From: DASXAQ01 sp036406615
GTDB lineage: Bacteria > Actinomycetota > UBA4738
DNA length: 27,887 nt
Direction of reading: 5' to 3'
NCBI GenBank assembly: GCA_036406615.1
Contig: DASXAQ010000068.1
Coordinates: 1 to 27,887 of the forward strand
Positions 8,017-15,174 of this stretch are shown one piece after another. The notes beneath the pieces were generated by a model. The model searched no databases. It saw nothing but the letters and a program-made list of their open reading frames with translations, and was not told the DNA's origin. How positions within the stretch are numbered: the stretch's first letter is position 1; every line of letters begins with the position of its first letter. Made by a program: the position numbers and the translations under genes.

Positions 8017-9633
8017 GTGCCCCGCGTCCTGGTCGTCGGCTTCGACGGCGCCACCCTCGAGCTCGCCCAACGCTGGCAGTCCGAAGACCGGATGCCGGCG
8101 TTCGCTTCGATCTGCGCGGACGGCTCGTACGGCACCCTGCGCTCCACCTTCCCGTACAACAGCGCGGTCGCGTGGGCATCGCTGTGCACCGGGGTGAACC
8201 CCGGGCGCCACGGCATCTTCGACTTCGTGCTGCCACGCGTGGGCGAGTACCGACTGCGCGTGGCCACGCGCGAAGACCGCCGCGTCCCGGCGCTGTGGAG
8301 CTACGCGTCCGACGCCGGCGCGCGTGTCGGCGTCGTGAACATCCCGATGACGTTTCCCGCCGAGGCCGTCAACGGCGTGATGGTCTCGGGCATGGACGCG
8401 CCGATGCTCGATGAGCGGGCGGTGCACCCGTCCGACTTCGTGGCGCAACTCAGGCAGATGCAGCCCGACTACCGGATCATCTCGAACGCCCACCGCCGGG
8501 CGGCCGACGGCGACTTCGACGGGGCCGAGCGCGAACTGATCGAAGCCGTCGAGGCCCGCGGCGCGTTCACCGCGGAGCTCGCGCGCCCGCGCGACCTCGA
8601 CTTGATCATGGTCAACCTCGAAGCCACGGACGGGGCGCAGCACTTCTTCTGGCAGCATTTCGATCCCGCGCACCCGCGCCACGACCCGAAGGCGTCGGCC
8701 GCGTGGCGCGACACGATCGGCCGCGTCTACCAGGCGGTCGACCGCGAGCTCGGCCGGATCGTCGACGCGTATGCGCCGGACACGGTGTTCGTCGTGTCGG
8801 ACCACGGCGGCGGGCCGAGCAACGACTGGATCGTGTTCATGAACGACTGGCTGGCGGCCGAAGGGTTCCTGTCCATGCGCCGCCGGCGGGGCGCCTCCGT
8901 CGCCCGGCGCGCGTACGGGGAGACGCTCAGCCGCATCTCCGTGCCGCTCAAGCGGCGCCTGCGGCCGCTGCTCGGCGGCGCCATCGAGCGGGTCAAGGGC
9001 ATGGCGCTGTACGGCGACGTCGACTGGACCGCCAGCCGCGCGTTCGCGACGGTCCAACCGATGGTGCTGCTGAACCGCGCCGGACGGGAGCCGCAGGGAG
9101 TCGTGGCCGACGCCGACGCCGACCGGACGCTGGACGAGATCGCCGCGCGGGCGGACGCGCTGCGCCGGCCCGACGGGGGGCGGGTGTTCGACTCGGCGAG
9201 CCGCGGCGCGCAGGTCTATCAGGGCGATGCGCCGGGCGGACCCGACCTGGTGGTGGACCCGGTGCCGGGGCTCGAGGTCAAGGGCCGCAACACCGGCGTG
9301 AAACCCGGCCACGTGCTGCACCTGCGCGACCTGGGCGGCTACTCCCCGTCCGGGCTGCACACGCCCGTCGGCCTGGTGGCGGCGGCAGGCGCCGGCGTGC
9401 AGCGGCGAGGCCACGCCGAGGAGAGCGACATCCACCAGGTCGCCGCGTCGGTGCTCGCCGTGATGGGCGTCCCCGCGCCGACGCTGGACGCGGGGCCGTT
9501 CGCGTTCGTCTCGTCGGACTTCCGGTCCACGGGCGCGGCCCCCACGTCGACGTCGGCGGCCGGCACCGACTTCTCCGCGGAGGAAGAGGAGGAGATCCTG
9601 GACCGCCTGCGGGGCCTGGGCTACGTGGACTGA
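8017..9633 (+). CDS. Alkaline-phosphatase-superfamily phosphodiesterase/nucleotide pyrophosphatase-like protein
   Basis: The product has 538 residues with the fold of type I phosphodiesterases (PF01663 type). The metal-binding aspartate D10 is in VVGFDGAT. The likely nucleophile is S49 in YNSAVAWASLCTG, followed by GVNPGRHGIFDF (59-70). D205 and H209 are in ATDGAQHFFW, and D262-H263 form the SDHGG motif. There is no signal peptide or membrane helix, so it looks cytoplasmic. The GTG start at 8017 coincides with the predicted transcription start, and no Shine-Dalgarno is present. The C-terminus is acidic and ends in EEEEEILDRLRGLGYVD, a tail also found in the two neighbouring superfamily members. 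The gene at 11201 is a clear paralogue. The substrate is unknown; hydrolysis or transfer of a phosphodiester on a nucleotide, sugar or lipid intermediate is possible. Confidence 0.88.
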   Translation: MPRVLVVGFDGATLELAQRWQSEDRMPAFASICADGSYGTLRSTFPYNSAVAWASLCTGVNPGRHGIFDFVLPRVGEYRLRVATREDRRVPALWSYASDAGARVGVVNIPMTFPAEAVNGVMVSGMDAPMLDERAVHPSDFVAQLRQMQPDYRIISNAHRRAADGDFDGAERELIEAVEARGAFTAELARPRDLDLIMVNLEATDGAQHFFWQHFDPAHPRHDPKASAAWRDTIGRVYQAVDRELGRIVDAYAPDTVFVVSDHGGGPSNDWIVFMNDWLAAEGFLSMRRRRGASVARRAYGETLSRISVPLKRRLRPLLGGAIERVKGMALYGDVDWTASRAFATVQPMVLLNRAGREPQGVVADADADRTLDEIAARADALRRPDGGRVFDSASRGAQVYQGDAPGGPDLVVDPVPGLEVKGRNTGVKPGHVLHLRDLGGYSPSGLHTPVGLVAAAGAGVQRRGHAEESDIHQVAASVLAVMGVPAPTLDAGPFAFVSSDFRSTGAAPTSTSAAGTDFSAEEEEEILDRLRGLGYVD

Positions 9634-9687
9634 GCTCCGCGGGGTGACGTCAGTCGAACGAGCCGGAACGGGCGCCGCACGCCGGCG

Positions 9688-11073
9688 TCACTCGATGTAG
9701 CCCAGCTCTCGCAGGTGCTCGGCGATCTCGCCCTCGGCGACGTCGCCGGCGGCGTAGTCCGGGCGCCGGGTTCTGCGCTCCTCCCACGCGGCGCGAAACG
9801 GACGGAAGTCGTCCAGCAGGTCGGGCCGCGCGCTCGCCAGGTCGCGCTCCTCGCCGGGGTCGTCGCCGAGGTCATACAGCGATTCGTCGCCGTTGGCGAC
9901 CGCGACGTACTTGTGTCGGCCGCGGTGCACGGCCAGCCCGGGGTGGTAGATGAGCGGCCGCGCACGGCGCCCGCCGCGGTCGTCGGTCATGCGTCGGATC
10001 TCCTCGGGCACGCCGTTGTGGCGGATCGTCGACTCGTACTCGCTCACGACCGCCCCGTCGGGCGCGGGCAGGTCCACGCGGTCCTCGGCCACCGCGCGCG
10101 CCCACGCGGCGATGCCGAGCAGCGACACCGGCTCCTCGACCGCGCCGGCGGCCACGTCGACGCGATGGCCCCACACGACGAGCGGCACGTGCAGCAGGTG
10201 GTCCGACAGCGACGAGTTGTGGTTGAACTCGCCGCGCTCGCCGAGATTCTCGCCGTGGTCCGCCACGACCATCACGATCGCCGGCCGGTCGCGCTCGCGC
10301 ACCGCGCGGACGAACCGGCCCAGGATCAGGTCCTCGTACCGGGCCGATCCGCGGTACAGCGCGCGGATCGTGTCGACGTAGCCGGGCGGCGGCGGCACGA
10401 CGCCGGCGTTGTAGGACAGGCCCTGGTCCGGGCCGCCGCTGATGCGCGTCGTGCGCAGCCGGCGCCACGGCGGGAAGGGGTAGAAGGGGCGGGGCGGGTT
10501 GTACGGCGCGTGCACCTCCATGAGGTTCACGAACGCGAACAGCGGCTGCGGTCCCGCGCCGGCCACCTCCCGGCCGAACCGCTCCGCCGCCTCCGCGCCG
10601 CCCCGGTCGAGCGCGCCGAGCATCCGCCGCGCCCGCACCGCCAGGGCCTGGCGAAGCCCCTTCGGACGGGCCCACGGACGGATGTCCAGGAAGCTGTCGA
10701 ACCCGCGATCGAACCCGCCCCACGCGCCGATCCACGTGTTGGAGCTGGTGCCCCAGGTCCGGTACCCGCGCTCTCGCATGGTCTCGGCCAGCCATGGACC
10801 CGGATGCGCGCGCACGGCCTCGGCCGGGGACGTCGGCTTCCCGTCGTGCCACTGGAAGCAGTCGCCGGTGATCCCGTGTTCGGTCGGCAGGGCGCCGGTG
10901 AACAGCGACGCGTGCGTCGGCACCGTCCACGGCGCCGGCGCGAACGCGTTGCGGTACATCGTGCCCCGCTCGCACAGCGCCTGCATCGTCGGGCTCTCGT
11001 GCGGCGCGCCCCACGGGCGGAAGGCGTCCGCCCGCGCCGTGTCGCAGACCAACAGCAGCACGTCGGGGGGCAT
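9688..11073 (-). CDS. Sulfatase-fold (alkaline phosphatase superfamily) protein lacking the formylglycine residue
   Basis: The product has 461 residues. D11 in VCDTARAD and D272-H273 in ADHGE are the metal ligands, and MEVHAPY (185-191) is typical of the sulfatase Pfam family. At the place of the sulfatase C/S-x-P-x-R motif it has T50-V-P-T-H54, followed by ASLFTG. It therefore cannot carry formylglycine. Threonine is the nucleophile in LtaS- and EptA-type phosphotransferases of this fold, so a phosphotransferase or phosphohydrolase role is more likely than sulfate ester hydrolysis. There is no signal peptide. The ATG at 11073 follows a TAGAAT -10 by 8 nt and has no Shine-Dalgarno; longer upstream extensions would precede the promoter. 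It ends in HLRELGYIE, similar to both flanking enzymes. It is inverted between the two paralogous phosphodiesterase-type genes. Confidence 0.88.
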   Translation of the reverse strand: MPPDVLLLVCDTARADAFRPWGAPHESPTMQALCERGTMYRNAFAPAPWTVPTHASLFTGALPTEHGITGDCFQWHDGKPTSPAEAVRAHPGPWLAETMRERGYRTWGTSSNTWIGAWGGFDRGFDSFLDIRPWARPKGLRQALAVRARRMLGALDRGGAEAAERFGREVAGAGPQPLFAFVNLMEVHAPYNPPRPFYPFPPWRRLRTTRISGGPDQGLSYNAGVVPPPPGYVDTIRALYRGSARYEDLILGRFVRAVRERDRPAIVMVVADHGENLGERGEFNHNSSLSDHLLHVPLVVWGHRVDVAAGAVEEPVSLLGIAAWARAVAEDRVDLPAPDGAVVSEYESTIRHNGVPEEIRRMTDDRGGRRARPLIYHPGLAVHRGRHKYVAVANGDESLYDLGDDPGEERDLASARPDLLDDFRPFRAAWEERRTRRPDYAAGDVAEGEIAEHLRELGYIE

Positions 11074-11081
11074 GGACCGGC

Positions 11082-11087
11082 ATTCTA
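11082..11087 (-). promoter_or_regulatory. -10 box for the sulfatase-fold gene
   Basis: The minus strand reads TAGAAT from 11087 to 11082. The start codon at 11073 is 8 nt further on, so the leader would be only about 2 nt. The -35 region is weak. Confidence 0.5.
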
Positions 11088-11159
11088 GCGGCAGGGATCG
11101 CGCCGACCCCTGGGCCGTCCGACACCCGACCTTCGCCCGATTCGCCGGAGCAACCCCTT

Positions 11160-11168
11160 TGCTACTCT
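11160..11168 (+). promoter_or_regulatory. Extended -10 box upstream of the second phosphodiesterase-type gene
   Basis: TGC-TACTCT spans 11160-11168, with TTCGCC (11141-11146) as a weak -35 at a 16-bp spacing. Predicted transcription starts at about 11175-11178, at or next to the GTG of a short upstream frame (11178-11204). Confidence 0.45.
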
Positions 11169-11177
11169 CGGTCGACC

Positions 11178-11204
11178 GTGAGCCCGACGTCATTGCACGC
11201 ATGA
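11178..11204 (+). other. Putative 8-codon leader ORF coupled to the downstream gene
   Basis: A GTG at 11178 opens the frame MSPTSLHA, and its TGA (11202-11204) overlaps the ATG of the next gene as ATGA. The GTG lies 9 nt after a TACTCT -10 and could be read as a leaderless start. It may be a translational-coupling device; chance is not excluded. Confidence 0.3.
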
Positions 11205-12823
11205 GCCGGACGCTGGTCATCGGCTGGGACGGAGCCACCTGGTCGGTGGCCGATCCGCTGTGCGCCTCGGGCCGGCTCCCCGCGCTGTCCTCGCTTCGCG
11301 AAGCCGGCGCGAGCGGCGTGCTGCAGACCGTGCCCAACATGAACAGCGCTCCCGCCTGGTCCACGATCGCGACCGGCGTGAACCCCGGGCGCCACGGCAT
11401 CTTCTACTTCGACGAGCCCGTCCCGGGCACCTACCAGCGGCGGGTGGTCAACGCCGAGCGTCGCGCGGCGCCGAGCCTGTGGCGGATGGCTTCGGACGCG
11501 GGCAAGCGCATCATCGTCGTCAACGTGCCGATCTCCTACCCGGCCGAGCCGGTGAAGGGATTTCTCATCTCGGGGTTGGACACGCCGTCGAAGTCGCTGC
11601 CCGGGTTCACGTACCCCCGGGACCTGTCGGCGCGGCACGCCGAGCTGTTCGAGTCCTACATCATCGAACCCGGCGCGCCGAGCCTGATGCGCGCCGGCCG
11701 CCGGCAGGAGGCGGTCGACAAGCTGCTCGCCTCCGTCGAGGGCTGGGTCGCCGTCACCGAGCGCCTGATGCGCGACGAGGAGTGGGACCTGACGTTCGTG
11801 GTGTTCACCTCGACCGACACCGCGCAGCACTTCTTCTGGACCGGCGAAGGCCGAGGCGTCGTCGAGCGCGTCTACGAGCTGCAGGACGAAGCGACGGCAC
11901 GACTCGTGGAGCTCGCGCGCACCCAGGATCCCGACACCAACGTGCTGGTGCTCGCCGACCACGGCGGCGCCGCCAACACGCGGGGCAACGAGTTCATGCG
12001 CATCTGGCTCGAGGACCAGGGGTTGCAGGCACAAGCCAGGGGCTCGGCCCGCAGCCGGGTCCTGGCGGCGGGGTTCCGGCTGGCCGACCGCACGCTCTCG
12101 CGCGACCAGAAGCAGGCGCTGGCGCGCCGGCTGCCCCGGCTGCGGCAGCAGGCCGAGGCCGAAGCGCGCCTGTCGGGGATCGACTGGTCCCGGACCCGCG
12201 CGTACTCCGACGGCGTGCGCGACGAGATCTTCGTCAACCTGTCGGGGCGAGAGCCGCAGGGCATCGTCGGCGCAGACGGGTACCCGTCGCTGGTGGCGGG
12301 GTTGAAGGAGAGCATCGCCGGCATCCGCGAGCTGGGGACCGGCCGCCCGGTGGTCGACTCCGTCGTGCACCGCGACGACGTGTACCACGGCCCCTACGTC
12401 GACCGCGCCCCGGACCTCACGATCCGCTGGGTCCTGGATGGGCCGATGCAAGGGTTCGAGGTGACCTCGCCGCGGGCGCGGGATCGCATGCGAGAGGCCG
12501 CGGCCGCGCCGGTGTTCCAGGACGGCGGACACCACCCCGAGGGCATCCTGGTCGCGAGCGGCCCCAACGTCCGGCCGGGCGCGGCGGCCGGTGACCTCAC
12601 CGACGTGACGCCGACGATCCTCGCGCTGCTCGGCGTCCCGGTGCCGTCCGGCCTGGACGGCAAGCCGCTGGACCTGCTTCGCGGCGTCGCGATCGAAGCG
12701 GGCGCGGCGACTCCCGGCTCGCCATCCGGGGCGCCGGCGCGCGACGTCGACGAGACGACCGGCTACACGGCCGAGGAAGAGGAGGCCGTCCGGCGCCGCC
12801 TCGAGGATCTTGGCTACCTCTGA
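11201..12823 (+). CDS. Alkaline-phosphatase-superfamily phosphodiesterase/nucleotide pyrophosphatase-like protein (paralogue)
   Basis: The product has 540 residues and is closely related to the protein at 8017-9633, with motifs at nearly the same positions: D10 in VIGWDGATW, S49 in NSAPAW as probable nucleophile, GVNPGRHGIFYF (59-70), D206/H210 in TDTAQHFFW and D253-H254 in ADHGG. A 27-bp stretch encoding VNPGRHGIF is identical in both genes. The C-terminus is YTAEEEEAVRRRLEDLGYL, again the acidic stretch plus RLxxLGY tail. There is no signal peptide, so it is probably cytoplasmic. The ATG at 11201 is placed directly before the conserved first strand and overlaps the stop of an 8-codon leader frame. 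The 3' end overlaps the start of the GT2 gene by 14 bp, so both are probably co-transcribed. The substrate is unknown. Confidence 0.88.
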   Translation: MSRTLVIGWDGATWSVADPLCASGRLPALSSLREAGASGVLQTVPNMNSAPAWSTIATGVNPGRHGIFYFDEPVPGTYQRRVVNAERRAAPSLWRMASDAGKRIIVVNVPISYPAEPVKGFLISGLDTPSKSLPGFTYPRDLSARHAELFESYIIEPGAPSLMRAGRRQEAVDKLLASVEGWVAVTERLMRDEEWDLTFVVFTSTDTAQHFFWTGEGRGVVERVYELQDEATARLVELARTQDPDTNVLVLADHGGAANTRGNEFMRIWLEDQGLQAQARGSARSRVLAAGFRLADRTLSRDQKQALARRLPRLRQQAEAEARLSGIDWSRTRAYSDGVRDEIFVNLSGREPQGIVGADGYPSLVAGLKESIAGIRELGTGRPVVDSVVHRDDVYHGPYVDRAPDLTIRWVLDGPMQGFEVTSPRARDRMREAAAAPVFQDGGHHPEGILVASGPNVRPGAAAGDLTDVTPTILALLGVPVPSGLDGKPLDLLRGVAIEAGAATPGSPSGAPARDVDETTGYTAEEEEAVRRRLEDLGYL

Positions 12824-13775
12824 GTCCGGCGGAGCGCGCGAGGCCGGGAAGGCCCGCGACGCCGGCGAGACCCGTGAGATCGGCGCGGCCGGCGGCTCGG
12901 CGCTGGACGCGACCGCGGTCATCCTGATCCACAACGACGGGAGCCGGCTCGTCCCGTTGCTCGACGTGCTGCTGGCGGAGGTGCGCGACGCCGTCGTCGT
13001 GGACAACGCGTCGTCGGACGGCTCGGCCGCCGTGATCGACGGGCGACCGGGCGTCACCCTGATCCGCAACGAACGCAACGCGGGATTCGCCGCCGGGGTG
13101 AACGTCGGCGCGCGGGCCGCCACGGGCGCGTGGCTGCTGTTGGTCAACCCCGACGTGTACCTGAAACCCGGACAGGCGACCGCGTTGCTGTCGGGGCTTG
13201 CCGACGACGTCGCGGAGGTCGCCCCGCTGCAGGTGGACGCCGAGGGCGCGCCGCGCGCGGAGACGGGCGGGTACGAGCCGACGCTGCCCCGCTACCTGGT
13301 CTGGGCGATCCTGCCCGCGCGGTTCCACCGGGGGTTCGGCCCCTGGCTCGCCCCTCCGTTCCCGACCGACGACACGGACGTCGACTGGTTGTCCGGCGCG
13401 CTGCTCGGGATCCGGCGTGACGTGTTCGAACGGCTGCACGGGTTCGACGAGCGGTTCTTCATGTACCACGAGGACATCGACCTGGCCCGCCGCGCCCGCC
13501 GCGCCGGCTACCGGGTCGTGTGCCGCCCATCGGTCCGGCTGCGCCACGACGTGGCGTCGGGCCTGTCGGAGCGACGGATCCGCTCGGGGCGCCTGTCGAT
13601 CGAGTCGTTGGCCATCGACGTGCCGGGGTGGCGGCGCCGAGTCCTCGGGGCGATCCTCGGCCTGGGGTACGGGCTGCGCGCGGTGCTCGCGTCGGGCACG
13701 ACCCGAGACCTGGCGCGCGCGGTGCTCCCGGACTGCGCCGCGATGATCCGGGGGCGCGTGCCGGCCCGGGCGTGA
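12810..13775 (+). CDS. GT2-family glycosyltransferase (WbbL/rhamnosyltransferase-like)
   Basis: The product has 321 residues with a GT-A fold. The nucleotide-binding motif is VVVDNASSDGS (62-72). The DxD-equivalent is in LLVNPDVYLKPG (110-121). The catalytic region is GALLGIRRDVFERLHGFDERFFMYHEDIDL (197-225 approx.), a signature of WbbL-like rhamnosyl- and galactofuranosyltransferases. The first 33 residues are low-complexity (Gly, Ala, Arg, Glu). No ATG or GTG lies in frame before the first core strand, so I use the TTG at 12810, which overlaps the upstream gene by 14 bp. Reinitiation after the upstream stop would fit this layout. A short hydrophobic stretch near residues 275-290 may contact the membrane. 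It adds another glycosyltransferase to the locus; the donor sugar is not determined. Confidence 0.87.
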   Translation: MATSESGGAREAGKARDAGETREIGAAGGSALDATAVILIHNDGSRLVPLLDVLLAEVRDAVVVDNASSDGSAAVIDGRPGVTLIRNERNAGFAAGVNVGARAATGAWLLLVNPDVYLKPGQATALLSGLADDVAEVAPLQVDAEGAPRAETGGYEPTLPRYLVWAILPARFHRGFGPWLAPPFPTDDTDVDWLSGALLGIRRDVFERLHGFDERFFMYHEDIDLARRARRAGYRVVCRPSVRLRHDVASGLSERRIRSGRLSIESLAIDVPGWRRRVLGAILGLGYGLRAVLASGTTRDLARAVLPDCAAMIRGRVPARA

Positions 13776-13788
13776 ACTCGCCGCGCTC

Positions 13789-13806
13789 CCGGCGCAACTA
13801 CGCCGG
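13789..13806. terminator. Weak bidirectional hairpin between convergent genes
   Basis: CCGGCG (13789-13794) and CGCCGG (13801-13806) pair perfectly around a 6-nt loop between the convergent GT2 and GH5 genes. There is no T-tract on either side, so it may be only a weak or Rho-assisted terminator. The right arm overlaps the end of the GH5 gene. Confidence 0.3.
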
Positions 13807-15162
13807 CGGGTAGTCCCCGGCGGCCTGCTGCACGACCCAGGCGAAGTCCTCCAGGCTCCCCTGGCCGTCGGCGATCCCGTGGTTGCTGCCCCAGTCGCTG
13901 CACCACGAGACGGCGACGTCGTTGGCGGCCGCCGTGGTGGTGCCGAAGAAGTCGTACGAGCCGATGTCGCCGTCGAAGTTGCCGATCTCGCCGACGATGA
14001 TCGGGATGCCCCACGGCTTGAGGCTGTCGCGCTCCAGCTGCAGGTAGCGAACCTGGTTCAGGGTCGTGCCGATGTACGGGTAGCTCCCGTCGTTCGCGAT
14101 GTCGAACAGCGTCTCCATCGCGACGCCCGTCGAGTCGTTGTCGGGGTTGCCCGACAGGCCGGTGCCCCACCGTGCGCCGAAGTAGTCGTGGACGTCGAAC
14201 GCCACGTTGCCGAACGTCTTCCAGTCGCCGAAGTCCGCGAGCGCGACGGCGGGGCCGTACCCGGCGAACGTCGTGAAGAAGATGACGCGCGGCGGGTCCG
14301 CGTCCCGGATGCTCTGCGCGATGTTCAACTGCACCGCGAGGGTCGTCTGGGCCGTGTCCACCGTGTACGCCATGTCGCCGACGTCGGGCTCGTTCAGGAC
14401 CTCGTACCCGAGGATGCCCGGGGTCGACGCCAGCTGGCCGGCGACCCACGTCCACATGTCCTCGACGAACTGCTGGCGCAGGTTGTCCGTCCAGAAGTCC
14501 TGGTTCGATTCGCTCCGGCCCTCGGGCGTCTCCGCGTACGTCTTGCCCTTCGAGTTGTACGGGGCCGTGTAGAGCCACGACGGGCCGAAGAAGTACGAGT
14601 CGTCGCCGTCGCACGGGTACAGGGCGACGACCGCCCACATCCCGTGCGCCTGCGCCTCGGCCACGTCCTGCTGGATGGAGCTGATGTAGCTCGACGACCA
14701 CGTGTGGGTCCACGAGCTTCCGTGCTGCACAGGCTCCGCGGTCTCCACGTGGCACCAGCTGAACGTCAGGCGGACGACGTTCATGCCCCAGCCCGAGATC
14801 GTGTCGAGGTCGCGCTCGACGATCGCCGGCGTGGAGACCGAGTGCATGATCCCGTGCATGATCAGCGGGGTCGAACCCTGCCAGAACTTCCCGTCGTGGG
14901 CGGTGATCTGCACCGCGCTGTCGCTGCCCGGCGCGTGGATGACCCGGTGGTGCGCGTGCCGCCCGCCCTTCGGCGCCGACGCGTGACCGGCCGACATGGC
15001 GGCCCCGTTGGCTCCGCCGACGGGGATCAGCCCGACGGCCGCCACGAGCATCGTGGCCACCAGCGGCTTGGCCAGGCGGCGTGACAGCATGGCGCCCGGG
15101 CGAACTCGGTCGCGCATCCGCGCGGGGCCGCCGACGAACCGTTCCTTGTTCGGGTCGCTCAT
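13798..15162 (-). CDS. Secreted glycoside hydrolase family 5 (cellulase-like)
   Basis: The product has 454 residues and is a TIM-barrel retaining glycosidase. The acid/base glutamate is E258 in YEVLNEPD, the nucleophile is E392 in IIVGEIGNFDG, and H325/Y327 in VHDYF complete the typical GH5 active site. The N-terminus has a long basic region (1-33) followed by a hydrophobic stretch, LVATMLVAAVGLIPVGG (34-50), then an Ala/Ser-rich segment, which suggests a signal peptide and export. Methionine 25 is an alternative start giving a more usual signal length. A GGAG sequence lies just before the ATG at 15162, and the gene follows the kelch protein by 12 nt, so the two are one operon. In exopolysaccharide loci such hydrolases often trim or release the polymer; the substrate here is unknown. 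Confidence 0.88.
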   Translation of the reverse strand: MSDPNKERFVGGPARMRDRVRPGAMLSRRLAKPLVATMLVAAVGLIPVGGANGAAMSAGHASAPKGGRHAHHRVIHAPGSDSAVQITAHDGKFWQGSTPLIMHGIMHSVSTPAIVERDLDTISGWGMNVVRLTFSWCHVETAEPVQHGSSWTHTWSSSYISSIQQDVAEAQAHGMWAVVALYPCDGDDSYFFGPSWLYTAPYNSKGKTYAETPEGRSESNQDFWTDNLRQQFVEDMWTWVAGQLASTPGILGYEVLNEPDVGDMAYTVDTAQTTLAVQLNIAQSIRDADPPRVIFFTTFAGYGPAVALADFGDWKTFGNVAFDVHDYFGARWGTGLSGNPDNDSTGVAMETLFDIANDGSYPYIGTTLNQVRYLQLERDSLKPWGIPIIVGEIGNFDGDIGSYDFFGTTTAAANDVAVSWCSDWGSNHGIADGQGSLEDFAWVVQQAAGDYPPA

Positions 15163-15174
15163 CTGTCGCTCCGC

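Noticed and set aside
9688..11073. Annotation as a formylglycine-dependent sulfatase opposing the sulfotransferase
   Set aside because: The CxPxR site is TVPTH, so no formylglycine can be made.
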